Assembly (NCBI GenBank): GCA_004154925.1
Contig: QJNS01000116.1
Span: forward strand, 124,001-188,000
Reading direction: 5' to 3'
DNA from: Monosporascus cannonballus
Lineage: Eukaryota; Ascomycota; Sordariomycetes; Xylariales
Length of the DNA: 64,000 bases
The first letter of the stretch is position 1; every line of letters starts with the position of its first letter. The translations under genes were made by a program, and so were the position numbers. The notes under the pieces were generated by a model, which had not been told where the DNA came from, ran no database searches, and saw nothing but the letters and a program-made list of their open reading frames with translations. This document shows positions 1-10,879 of the stretch, piece by piece.

Positions 1-329
1 CGTTAATTTATAAAACAACTTTAAAATAACAATTAGAACGACATATAAAAAGATATAATTATAAATATAAAAAAATAATTTATTCGATTAGAAGAGAAAT
101 CGTAATAAAATTAAGAAAAATTAATATAATTTGAAAAAATAGTCCACAGGTAATAAATACAAATATGACAACTTAACGCGTTAAACGAAAAAATATAAAT
201 AAAGTTCGATAAATTCGAATAAAATTTAAAAGACAAAGGTTACTTATCAGAAAGTTACGGGATAATAAAACGTAGAGGAATTAAAGGTAATTCTTAAAAA
301 AAGGTTTTAAATACGATAATAAAAAACGT

Positions 330-3300
330 TAACCAACTTATTATTTTAGAAATACGAATCGGAATGCATTAATATACCGCAATGGTAAATTACGGAGCTC
401 TAAGCGGAAATTATATTGTATCGGATATAGTTAATAAGTGTAAATTGTTATAAAAATATAAGTTAAAACCTTATATAACGACAAATGCCGAAAATAAAAA
501 TTTCGCCTATAATAATAGAAAGATTATATGCCAAATTAATTAATGCGAAGTTTTTGTGTAAAAACGATATTAAATAATTAATTTCGACATCGTTTTATTT
601 GGGAATTATAATATAATTTTAGGAATATTATGGATACGTTAATACGCAATCTTAATCAATAACGGGATTAATTATATAAAGTTGATCTTATACCCTATTA
701 ATAAATAAAAAAGAAAAGAATTAAGATCTTAATATTCGATTAATAATAGCGATAAGTATACGGATAAAAATACGATAAAAACCTTATTACCCAAAAAAAT
801 AAAACATAAAAAAGAAAATAAGTATCAAAGAAAAATATAACATATCGTTATTATTATTAGGGCGAGATTACGGTAATTAAATAACAATTTAGAATAATAA
901 TAACCTTGAAAGTCAGAAAATTTAACCAATATATTACTAAAATACTATAAATATAAGCAGCTTTTTAGAAAAAAACTTAATACGAATTTATCAAAACATA
1001 ACGAATAAAACCATAAAATAATTCTTAAAAATGGATTTTCGACGAAATTTTACCTTATTTATAACCTTAATAAAAACGAATTACATACTCTTAAAGGATA
1101 CCTGGAAAATCGGCTACAAAAAAAACGGATTCGACCTTTTAAATTACTAGCAAAATACCTTATATTTTTTATATATAAAAAGAATAAAAAGTTGCAATTT
1201 GTGATTAATTATCGATAATTCAACGATATTATTATTAAGGATTAAATATTATTACTTTTAATTACGAAAATAAAAAACCGATTTTACGGAGCCAAATAAT
1301 TTATAATATTCGATTTTAAAAATAGATATAATCTTATTAGAATTAAGAAAATATACGAATAAAAAACGGCTTTTAAAACAAAATATGGATTATTTAAGTA
1401 TTTAATTATGCTAATAGGACTTATAAACGTATTAATAACTTTTTAGCAAATAATAAATTACATATTACGAAAGGATCTCGATATTTTTATCGTTTGTTAT
1501 TTTGATAATATTCTTATTTTTTTAAAAACAGAAAAAGTATATGCAGGATACGTTTATAAAGTTCTTTAAGCTTTATAGAACGTAAGGTTATTTGTTAACG
1601 TAGAAAAAAGTTATTTCTATATATTGGAAATGGAATATCTGGGATATATTATTACTTTAGGATATATCAGAATAAACCCCAAGAAAATCGTTACGGTTAT
1701 AGAATGGCAAACGTTAACGATAATTAAAGAAGTACAGGTATTTTTTGGATTCGTTAATTATTACAAGAAATTTATTCGAAACTTTAACAAAATAATTATA
1801 TTTTTAATAAATCTTACAAAAGAAATTCAAATAAACGCCAGATACGGAAAAGGTATTTTAAGATATTAAGGATACGATTATTAACGAATTAATATTAATT
1901 ATATATAATCCAAACCGTTCCGTTATTTTAAAAACAGATATTTCGGATTACGCGTTAAGCGTAATAATCAAATAACGAAATAATTAAGGAAAACTGTACC
2001 TTATTGTATTTTTTTCGTATAAGTTAAAAGGAGCCGAGCTTAATTACGGTATTCCAAATAAAAAATTTATAACCATTATTATAGCATTTCGGGAATTTAA
2101 ATACTTCCTAAAAGGAAACTTGTACTAAGTTAAGGTTTATACGGATTATTAAATTTTACACGATTTATTACGACTAGGGAATTTATAGGACGATAATTTC
2201 GATATACGGAAAAATTAATAAACTTTGATTTTATTATTATTTACAAAAAAACATCCGAAAATAACAAAATAAATGCTTGAAGTAAATAACTAAATTTCCA
2301 AAAGAAATTAATTAAAATTAACCATATAATTTTTGATATTATTATAAAAAGATATTTACGCTTATAACAGATTACAATAATTCGGGTAATACCTTTTAAT
2401 ATATATTAAAAGATTTAATAATATAACGATAATCTTACAAAAACTTAACGAACGGATAAAATACAAATACCAGAAAAATATTAAAAATATTTATTATAAA
2501 AAATATACAAACATTAATGATATGGATATTCAAAAATCCAGAAAACTCTAAAACGGCTTTAACAAATATATTCTTTTTTTAAACTAAAATTAAGAATATA
2601 AAAAATTATACGGCAATACGATATTTGCATTAAAGCGAAAATTCGACGACATAAGCCATAAGAAAAATTATAGCCATTATTAGTCGTAAAATAACCATAA
2701 TATTTAATTACATTCGATTTTATTACTAAATTTCTTATATTAAAAAATCTAATTACGAGAATATATAACGATAGCATTTTCGTAATCATCGATCGATTTA
2801 CGAAATTTTCTTATTTTTTACCATATTATAAGAATATAAACCCCGAAAAAAATAATATATATTATCTTTAGATAAATATTTAATATATACGGATTACTAA
2901 TAAAAACTTTTTCAAATAAAAGATCGATATTTATTTTAAGTTTTTGGCTAAATTTAATAATATAGATTAGCTTAAAACATAAATTATTTAACGTATTTAA
3001 ACTTTAGGTAAATAAGCAAATAAAACGAATAAATTAAATTTTAGAAATTTATTTATAATATTATATAAATTATAAATAAAAAAACTAGATTAAAAAATTA
3101 TTAATTGTATAATTAATTTATAATATTAATTATTACGAAAATATTGAAATAATATTAACGAACGTAAATTTTAGTATTATTTCAGAAATTTATAGAAAAA
3201 TACGTAACAACCGTCTAATTAATATTAAAATATTTTTCATATTAAAATAATTACGATAACTGCATTAAGTAATATAGATAAAATTAAAATTTATACGAAA

Positions 3301-3735
3301 TTAAATAAATAAATATTATAAATAAAAAAGGTTAAAAAGGTTAATTTTCGAAAAGGGAAAAATAGTTTCCTTTCTTATAAAAAATATTTAAATAACACGA
3401 CCTAACAAAAAACTCGATTTCAAATATATCGGCCCATATAAAATTATTAAGAAAATCTCAGAAAATAATTACTAATTGGAATTTCAACTAAAAGTTAAAT
3501 TCCATTTAATTTTTTATATTTCCTAATTCGAATTAGCATCAAATATAATTAAGGTATATACGGTATAAAACGGTATGGAAATAGAAAACGAAAAAGTATA
3601 CGAAATGAAGAAAAATTTCGACATACGAAAATAAAACGGATTTACCCAGTACTTAATTAAGTGAAAAAAGCACCCAAATTCCGAAAACACTTAGGAGTCT
3701 GCCAAAAATCTTATTAACGCCTAGTATTTATTAAA
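330..3735 (+). pseudogene. pol relic of element A (PR-RT-RH-IN-chromodomain)
   Basis: Broken polyprotein of a chromovirus. The RT thumb region is open at 1624-1869 (EYLGYIIT, then KEVQVFFGFVNYYKKFI), a typical Ty3 sequence. The RT active-site box at about 1498-1509 reads Tyr-Phe-Asp-Asn instead of Tyr-Leu-Asp-Asp, so the second catalytic Asp is lost through GAT to AAT. RNase H follows (about 1880-2300), then integrase (about 2390-3350). A chromodomain lies at about 3577-3735, with TQYLIK followed by TGA where Trp is expected and then KKHPNSENT. Chromodomains steer Ty3 integration to heterochromatin. Many in-frame stops make it a dead copy. Confidence 0.8.
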
Positions 3736-3759
3736 AGATTTTCACTAAGAACGGCAGAA

Positions 3760-4232
3760 CCACCACAAATAATCGTATCCTAATCGATATTCTTAACGGA
3801 TTAATCGGTATCGCCGATACCAAACCAGTTCACGGAATCAATAAAAGGAACTAATACGGCCATAGAAGCCTCGGCAATGGCCTGCTTCTGGCGTTTTTGC
3901 TTCTCCAACTCCTTAAACGATTATAATTCCCGTTATATTATTTTTATCACTTTTAAATAAAAAGAAGCCTTCTGTTTCCGAAAACGGATTAAACGCGCGA
4001 TAACTTCATTTATTTTCTATTAATAACGTTTTTACAATTCCAAAAAACGTTCCTTTACAAAAACCTCCTTTCGTTCTAGACGTTCGTTCTCGGCGCGAAT
4101 ATTTTCCTGAGAGGAAAAAAGGACGTCAATCCCATTATAAGAATATTTACCTTTAATACAAACTTTATATTTGAAAATATTTTGCCTTATTTCGCATTTC
4201 CAACCCTTAAAGGAATATAAAAAGTACGGCAT
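3760..4232 (-). pseudogene. antisense Cys-cluster/coiled-coil ORF of element A
   Basis: Reading from ATG at 4232 leftward there is an open stretch to 4032. The same frame then continues with only TAA/TAG interruptions to about 3760. The N-terminus has scattered Cys or Cys-to-Tyr positions (GWKCEI, KYKVCIKGKYSYNGID), followed by a charged, probably coiled-coil segment (ENERLERKEVFVKERFLEL and beyond). The C-terminus is Trp-rich: NWFGIGDTD, then a stop where Trp is likely, then SVKNID, another likely Trp stop, and DTI. The same architecture occurs in elements C, E and K at the same place. The ORF converges tail-to-tail with pol and starts just inside the 3' LTR. Function unknown; the Cys cluster suggests metal or nucleic-acid binding. 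Confidence 0.6.
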
Positions 4233-4401
4233 AACTTCAAACTAAAATTACCAAAAATAAAAAGCAGGTTTTGTCGCCGAATAATAAAAAAAAAACCTAA
4301 CGACGACTTTTAGCAATACAACCCGATATCGTAACGAACCAATAGCACTTATTAGGAAAATAAAATCTTAAAAACAAAAATTTTTAAAAAAAAGGAAATC
4401 G

Positions 4402-4797
4402 TATTACGACCCGATAAGCTCCGGCCTTAGAAAACGGTTAACGAAAATAATACGGACCACCTTTCTGCGTTACGTAACAAAAATACTTAATAAAAATCTG
4501 CTAAGTACAAATAATCAGCATTAAGCAATTGCTTAACAAAAATTCGCTAAACATAAATAAGCAAAAACGAGCAGTAATAATAAGAATTAAGATGTATACG
4601 TTCATTATTTTCATAATTTAGATAGCTTTAACTTGCAACACTTATTAATACCAATCGTTTGCCGTACGCTTTTACGTCCTTAGTATTAAAAAAGGTGATT
4701 AAGTTATTTTATTGTTACAAAGTCCCACGATACTCCTGCTAACATAAACCCGTACGATTAAGGTTTAATAGTTGGTTAAACCTCCTAGCCGTCACAA
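4402..4797 (+). repeat. 3' LTR of element A (396 bp)
   Basis: It runs from TATTACGACC (TG decayed to TA) to CCGTCACA. The right half carries the block shared by most LTRs of the window (CGTACGATTAAGGTTTAATAG, then TTGGTTAAACC). The left (U3) half differs from the other LTRs. Confidence 0.8.
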
Positions 4798-5199
4798 TAT
4801 CGTAATTCTCGAATGGAACGATGTCGAAATTAATTATTTAGTATCGTCCTTAAATAAAAATTTCGAAATAATTAATTTCGCGTATAATTTTTCCGTTATC
4901 GTAAGCGAATTCCTGATTTTCGGTATTCGTTATTATATAAGGTTTTAACTTATATTTCCATGGTAATCTAAGCTTATTAATTATATTTAATACAATATAA
5001 TTCCCGTCCAGAGTTCCGTAATCTATTATTGCGGTATACCAATACGTTCCGATTCGTATATCGAAGGTAATGAAGTTATTAACGTTTTCTATCGTTACAT
5101 TTAAAACCTTTCGTAAAAATTCCCTTTAACTTTTTTAGGTTTTGTTATTTTACGGCTTCTTTATAAATAACCTTTTTCTTTTAACTTTTATTCGAATTT

Positions 5200-7110
5200 A
5201 TTAAGCTTTATTTATATTTTTTCGTTTAACGCATTAAATTATTATATTTATTATTATTACCGGTATATTATTTTTTTCGAATTATATTCATTGTTTTTAA
5301 TTTCAGTATAATTTCTTTCCTTATCGAATAAAATATTTTCTTATATTTAAGATTATATCCTATTATATATTATTCTAATTATCGTTTTAAAGGTTTTCTG
5401 TAAATTAACGTGATTTTTCCTTCATGGTTTTCCTTTTATAAGGATTTATAATAAATGCTAATTTAAAAAAAATCCGTAATTGCTTTTTGGCAGTGTTTTT
5501 CTATTATATGCTGGATTAACTCCTTTTCCATTTGGTAATTACATTACTCAAAACAACAAAAAAGGTTTTCTTACGGATATTATTTTCTTTTAAGCCAGCT
5601 TTTTGTTTGAGCCAGTTATTATATATTTCCTGGGGCTATGGATTAAAAATATCGATACCATTATTTATTACTTTTATTATTTCCAGTACGGTTTCAAAAA
5701 TCGAATCGCTTATAATATATACGGGTAATTCGTTCGTAAATATGTTATTTTCGTTTTCCGTAATCGGGATATTCTCGTCGTCGACAATATATAATATATA
5801 TTTTGCCGTATCGGTTAAGGATTCCGGGACAGATTTTTTTATCCAATCTTAGTATTTGCGTAATTATCCTTATAATACTTCTTATTATGCTCGCAATATT
5901 TATTAAGCTAGCTTTTTGGTTTTTCGCATTCCTCGTCGAATCTTTTATCATAATGGTCTTTATTAAACCTTTCGCCATAAGGGACCTGGCATATATTTAG
6001 GCTAAATTATATTAATAAATTTACCTCCGTTTTGTGGATTTTTTTTTAATTATCCCTTCAGTACAGGTTTCCAGTTATTTTAATGGGGCTTTTTAGGTGC
6101 CTTATATTACGTTACCTTATATCCTATCTTATTGCAATTATAATATTTAATTTAGGTTTAATCCTTTTTATAAATAACCCTTAATTCCATAAGTCCTGGT
6201 TTTGTTCCGTAAAAAGTATTATTACGTTAAAGAACGTTAACGTTAGCTATATATCAGGATTTATTATTATTCTTTTTTTAATACTTTTAATATACTGTAT
6301 ATATTATCGGTCGTCGATCTTAATTATTATAACGATATAATCCGATAAATAATTAAACCGATTAAATTTGAAAAGCCTTTGTTGTATTCTTTTCTTTAAG
6401 CCGTTAAAAAATTTAGCTATTAATACGTTTTATGCTTAATTAAATTTAGGTGTTAATCAAATAAATATATTACCGTAATTAGATATTAATCCTTTTGTTA
6501 TAACTGCAAAATTTGCATTTCGGCTTTTGCTTTTTCGTTTATTATTCCGAAAGCTTTCGTTAATACTTGTTCGAATTATTCGTAATCGTTATAAATTTGT
6601 ACCATATCTAGGTTTCGTTTGTCGATTGGCAAAATAATATATTCCCTTATAACGGATTGTAACCAAATCACCGTATTTCCGAAAAACTATTTAATTACGA
6701 ATTTAATTGATCTAATAAAAATAATAAATCGAATAAGAAAATATCCGAAATATATTCGGCATTAAATTAAAAATAATTGTAACTTAGTGAAATTTCTGTC
6801 GAAAAATTCTGGCTTAAGAAATTTAAAAACCTTTCTTAATTCTTTAATGGAATTTAGTTAAATAACCTGGTTTATTCGAAAAGGCTTCCCGGTTGTAAGG
6901 GCTTTCCTTTTTGCCTTAAGCTTTTTATAAGCTGCCTAAAAGGAAATTGTAAAATTGTTATTATTTTTTTCGAACTAAAGGATATATTCGCTTGTAATAT
7001 CTAAACGTCGAAAAACTTCTTCGTAAATTAAACAAAGCTTTTCTTTTTTGTTTTCGAATTTTATTTTAATATTCTAATAATTAAGGACTTATTAAATAAG
7101 TTATTCGGGC
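5200..7110 (-). pseudogene. gag relic of element B
   Basis: Reverse-strand relic homologous to the gag of D, F and I. It includes the N-terminal segment that begins shortly after the LTR with sequence encoding a charged, Lys-rich leader. It is interrupted by many stops. The assignment rests on similarity between copies in this window and on position between LTR and protease. Confidence 0.55.
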
Positions 7111-7183
7111 TGCTTTTTGGTAAATATAATGTCGGCGATAATGCTCAAAATTTAACGGTATTATTAAATAAAAACTTATAACG

Positions 7184-7571
7184 TATAACGGTTAAAAAAT
7201 TTAACCAATTATTAAACCTTAATCGTACGGATTTATATTAGCAGAAATATCATAAAACTTTAAAAAATAAATATAATAATCATATTACGTTTCGTGATTC
7301 CAAAAATACATATAGCAACGAATAATTATTGCAAACTGAAATTATTTAAATTATAAAAATAATAAATATATATATCTTATTCCGATTTACTGGCATACTA
7401 CTAGTAAATTGGTAATCCGGCTCACTGGCTTACCACTAGTAAGTTGGTGATCCGACTTACTGGCTCACCACCAATAAGTTAATGATCCATCACGTGACCT
7501 GCCCCACCGCGTACCTGTGGTTGGGTCGTGGCAGACCGTTTCTGGAGACCGTGGTTCGTTGGGTCATAACA
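7184..7571 (-). repeat. 5' LTR of element B (388 bp) with 35-bp tandem repeats
   Basis: The same length as the LTR of element E. U3 contains three tandem copies of a 35-bp unit starting ATCCG (about 7380-7414, 7415-7449, 7450-7484; for example CTGGCTTACCACTAGTAAGT). The outer end is GGTCATAACA. Confidence 0.8.
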
Positions 7572-7837
7572 CCGGGCAACTATTTGCTGGAAAGCCTATC
7601 GCAAGGCAAATCTGCGAACGCCATTCGTAATTAAAATTTTCTAGCAATATACGAAACGGGAAAAAAAAGGCGAATTATTAAAAAAGGTAATTGATAAAGA
7701 TGTAGTTAACGTAATTCGATATTATCATTACGAGATTATATTTATCCGTAACAAAGTCGACGATATCCGAAATAACGTCCGAAAAGAGCTAAATATCGTG
7801 GAAGCGAAAAATTATCGGCCGGTTGCCTTATTAAAAT
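7572..7837 (+). pseudogene. FunK1-type fungal protein kinase, piece 1
   Basis: N-terminal-side piece of a fungal-type kinase (FunK1 family). The frame from 7573 reads RATICWKAYRKANLRTPFVI, then KIF, a TAG at 7642-7644 where Trp is expected, then QYTKREKKGELLKK, DVVNVIRYYHYE, DDIRNNV and finally NYRP. This follows the order known for FunK1 proteins upstream of the catalytic core. The left side is cut by the LTR of B at 7571. The right side is cut by the DNA element starting at about 7823, and the residues after NYRP resume at 16486. It is dead: split, with an RIP-type nonsense codon. Confidence 0.75.
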
Positions 7838-7961
7838 CAGGCCCTATTTTGGAGGTTGCGGCTGCGCCTACGGCGTAGCTGTGGCTAAGTAGCTTTTAGT
7901 ACTACGTTAACCAAATTTGGAAAATCCCACAAAAAAGATTAAATCCTCCAAAATAGGGCCT
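7838..7961. repeat. Fold-back repeat, 17-bp arms
   Basis: Perfect inverted repeat: AGGCCCTATTTTGGAGG at 7839-7855 and its complement CCTCCAAAATAGGGCCT at 7945-7961, spaced by about 90 bp. It lies near the left edge of the DNA element inserted in FunK1. It could be a small MITE or the subterminal structure of that element. Confidence 0.8.
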
Positions 7962-8196
7962 AATGGCAAATTATGATTTTTTAATTCCGTTTAGTACGTT
8001 TCCATATAAATTTTTCAAAAGTTATTTTGAACATATACAAATAAAACAATAAAAAAATAATCGAAAAATAACAAAAATTAATATTATATACAGCGTTAAA
8101 GAAGTTTTTAAACGGTATATATAACTTTTAATTAGGGGTTAAATTAGTGGAAATATTAAAAAATTGAAAATTTTAAATTAATATATATTTTCCAAT
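7962..8196. other. AT-rich sequence without recognisable gene
   Basis: I see no coding frame or repeat boundary here. It belongs to the inserted DNA element by position. Confidence 0.5.
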
Positions 8197-8350
8197 CGGA
8201 ACGCCCTTATAGTTACAACAATGCGATTATCGTATATAACATTTTGCCATGGGACTTCCAAAGGTAATTCAGTATGAGAAAAACCTGTTTGGCTATGTTT
8301 TTGTCCGTATGGGTTATGGTTGCTGCGTCGTAGCTATAAGGGCGTTTCGG
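8197..8350. repeat. 154-bp terminal-inverted-repeat element
   Basis: The left arm CGGAACGCCCTTATAG and the right arm CTATAAGGGCGTTTCGG are inverted copies of about 24 bp, differing only by transitions. The interior has no ORF. Related copies lie at about 8369-8515 and 16004-16160, in inverse orientation. Confidence 0.7.
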
Positions 8351-8368
8351 ATTTAGCTGGCCTTAACC

Positions 8369-8515
8369 TTTTTATGGCTGCGACATAATAACGATAATCC
8401 GTACGGCCAAAAGAATTGTTGGACGGATTTTTCCTATATAAAATATTTTAAAGAAACCCTGCATACGATAATACGACCGGTAATTATGTTATCGCAGTTA
8501 TGAAAGTGTTACGGT
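8369..8515. repeat. Diverged copy of the 154-bp element
   Basis: It shares GATAATCCGTACGG, GGACGGA and the end motif TACGGTCGCCTATTTCCCAG with the copy at 16004-16180, and is inverted relative to 8197-8350. A further partial arm lies at about 8658-8690, just left of the insertion point of K. The unit was therefore tandemly duplicated before K inserted. Confidence 0.5.
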
Positions 8516-8690
8516 CGCCTATTTCCCAGGCTTAACTTTAGCTATATTGGCCAAAAATTTATTTAAAAAATTCGAAAAGAATTTTTATACGTATATTAGC
8601 TTTTATTCGACGAATATCTAAAATATCAAAATTCATTAAACTTAAATTAATTGCATAATAGTTATAAAAAACGTTTCGAATTTAGTTAGC

Positions 8691-9109
8691 TACTATAGAA
8701 ACAGGGGTTCCTGTCCCGAGGAGACCAATCTTTAAGGCCTAGCGCGGACCTGTCACGGCTAAACTTCGGACGGGAGGCTTAGCTTTTAAGGTGATCTGGT
8801 TAGTCTGGGTAATTTGGGACCAAATCACATAAATCTAATAGATCTACGATACACTTACTTTGAGAATTAGGATATATAATAAATCGGTCTTTTATATAAA
8901 TAATACTTCCTTAGTTTCGTTCCTTAATTATTAATCTAAGCTCTTAATCAAAATGTAATTACACCGTTTTTTAATTAAAGGAAAAATCTTTAAATCTTGT
9001 TAACGAATAAATTACTAAATTATTTTTCGTCTTATTATTACCTGCAAATCAAAATTTTATTTCGGATATTATTTATACCTCCAGGTAGATATATAGTAGG
9101 TTCGTTACA
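8691..9109 (+). repeat. 5' LTR of K (419 bp)
   Basis: Starts TACTATAGAAACAGGGG (TG lost) and ends GGTTCGTTACA. It carries more A/T transitions than the 3' LTR and about 20 bp of extra sequence near 8880. Confidence 0.85.
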
Positions 9110-9502
9110 TTTTAATAATTCCTTAATTAATAATTAACGAATAATTTACCGCCTAATTAGAGCATAAGTTTTTTTAAACTTAATACAAACAATAATATAG
9201 GAAAACGTTTAGAAAATAACTAGCATACCCGATTTCCGTTGTTACCTAATAAAAGATCAATAACCAGATTAAATAATTTACCCTTTATCGCAAAAGTTTT
9301 GTAATTAATTAATAATATGATATCCTTTATTATTAAATCATAAGGAAGCCTATTATTTTCGCAATCCTAATAATAACCTTTACCTATAAAGGAAATAATT
9401 AAGGTGTAAAGGGTTAAAACAAATAAGGACGAAAAGGAATACCCAGCCGTAAATCAAAAGGGAAAAATATTAAAGCATTTAACCGGAAAAAAAGAATTTA
9501 TT

Positions 9503-10530
9503 ATGGAAAAAAGACTGGACCTTTTGGCCCGGGAAATCAAAAGCCTGAAAAAGGAAAATATTCGACTTGCCAAAAAAAGAAAACCGGCTTTTCCGCAGTT
9601 CGGCTCCATTAAAAAACGAAGCCAAAAAATGGTTTCTAATTGCCTTCGTATAGCGTAGAACGATTATAATAACAGAAAATTACGATTTTGTCATTATTTG
9701 ACGCAAATCAATTACGAAAAGGAATTATTCCGCCTCCCAGTTACTATGAAATACCGGACGTTAAGGGTTATAAATTAATTTCCCTTAAGCCTTATAATGC
9801 ATTTACGGATATAAAAAGATTTCTAGTTTAAGTTAAATTTTACTTTAAATTTTATTAAAGTTTTTTAACGGAGAATTATTAAAAAATGATACTTATTTTT
9901 CAGTTATTTACCGGAAATATTGTCCTATAATTCGAACTTATTATAAAAGATTACCTGCAAAATTATTCCGACGAATTTTCGGATATAACTAATTACATTT
10001 TTAACAAATATAAATATTTTAAAGAAAAAGTGTAAACTTTATTTAAAAATTTAAATAAAAAATAATATGCGGTTAAGTAATTTTATTTTTTTTCGCCAAA
10101 CTAAGTTAATATCCGAATATATAATTAAATTTAATCGTTTCGCAATTATTTCGAATTTATTAAAAAAATACATTATTTATCTTTATTATACCGGCCTAAA
10201 GCCATAGGTTAAGGACGAACTGTATATGGAACCCAAGATGGGATTTTTTACAAAATATATAAATAAAGTTATTATTATTAACTAACGTATTTTTGATCGG
10301 TATTTCGAAAAGAAAAGGACCGGCAAACGAAACGATAACAAAAACTTTAATAACTAAGCCAAAAAGGATAAAGGTAAGCTTTAGAAAAAAACGAGTTTTA
10401 CTTTAAAGCAATCCAAGAAAAACAAATCTAAAGTAAAGTATTTTAATTATGGCAAAAAGAGGCATTTTAAGAACGAATATTGCTCCCCCGCCAAAAAGAA
10501 CTTTAAGAAAGGAGAAATTCCTTAACCCTA
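9503..10530 (+). pseudogene. gag relic of K with mutated zinc knuckle
   Basis: It starts at ATG 9503 (MEKRLDLLAREIKSLKKENI), a Leu/Lys-rich probable coiled coil, open to a TAG near 9656. Downstream the capsid part has several stops. A CCHC knuckle of form C-x2-C-x4-H-x4-C lies at 10439-10483, where all three Cys codons read TAT (Tyr) and only the His (10463-10465) remains. This is the G-to-A change expected from RIP. A real knuckle would bind the packaged RNA; this copy cannot. Confidence 0.75.
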
Positions 10531-10879
10531 GAAAAAAGTTAAAATAATTAAATAAAAAACCGATAATAAGGCAGAAAAGGAGAAAAAAAAGATTAATTTG
10601 ACTTTTTTCTAGGCAAAAATTTATTATTACTATAATTATTTAAATTTAGAACAATATCCCAAAATACGAGAATTAGCTTATTTGCCAGAATTTCAAGGTT
10701 AAAGCCCATAAGTATTATCCAGGATAAATGGTTTCCAGGATAGCTATAAGGCTAAAATACTAGTACCATCTTAATTTTCAGAAATATAAAATGCATATAA
10801 AGGACAGTTAATTTCGACCAGATATTAGCAACCATAAATAGTTATCCTTAAAGCTTTATAAACTTCCAAAATATACCAT

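Larger units (their letters stand above)
1..4797 (+). mobile_element. Ty3/gypsy chromovirus A, 5' part outside window
   Basis: Degenerate LTR retrotransposon on the forward strand. The order visible is protease, reverse transcriptase, RNase H, integrase and chromodomain, then an antisense ORF, then the 3' LTR (4402-4797). Its right end falls inside the protease region of reverse element B, which resumes at 4798, so A most likely inserted into B. The 5 bases after the LTR are ATATC; the matching left copy would be outside the window. Coding frames are riddled with TAA/TAG codons typical of RIP. It cannot be autonomous. Confidence 0.85.
4798..7571 (-). mobile_element. Ty3/gypsy chromovirus B, 5' half, reverse strand
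   Basis: On the reverse strand the order is 5' LTR (7571-7184), gag (about 7110-5200) and start of protease (about 5110-4798), where element A interrupts it. The right LTR end (GGTCATAACA at 7562-7571) abuts kinase-gene sequence, so B inserted into the FunK1 gene. The remainder of B would lie left of A, outside the window. Forward-strand ORFs at 5532-5852 and 5803-6000 look like membrane proteins but are antisense to gag and are not considered genes. Confidence 0.75.

Noticed and set aside
5532..5852. 106-codon forward ORF resembling a membrane protein, with similar frames at 59000-59215 and 63150-63470
   Set aside because: All three lie antisense to gag of elements B, C and I. The hydrophobic look comes from the complement of Lys/Asn-rich, RIP-mutated gag, and the frames differ in length and are not independently bounded.
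7379..7484. Regularly spaced 35-bp repeats that could suggest a CRISPR array
   Set aside because: Direct head-to-tail units without spacers, located in a retrotransposon LTR of a eukaryote.
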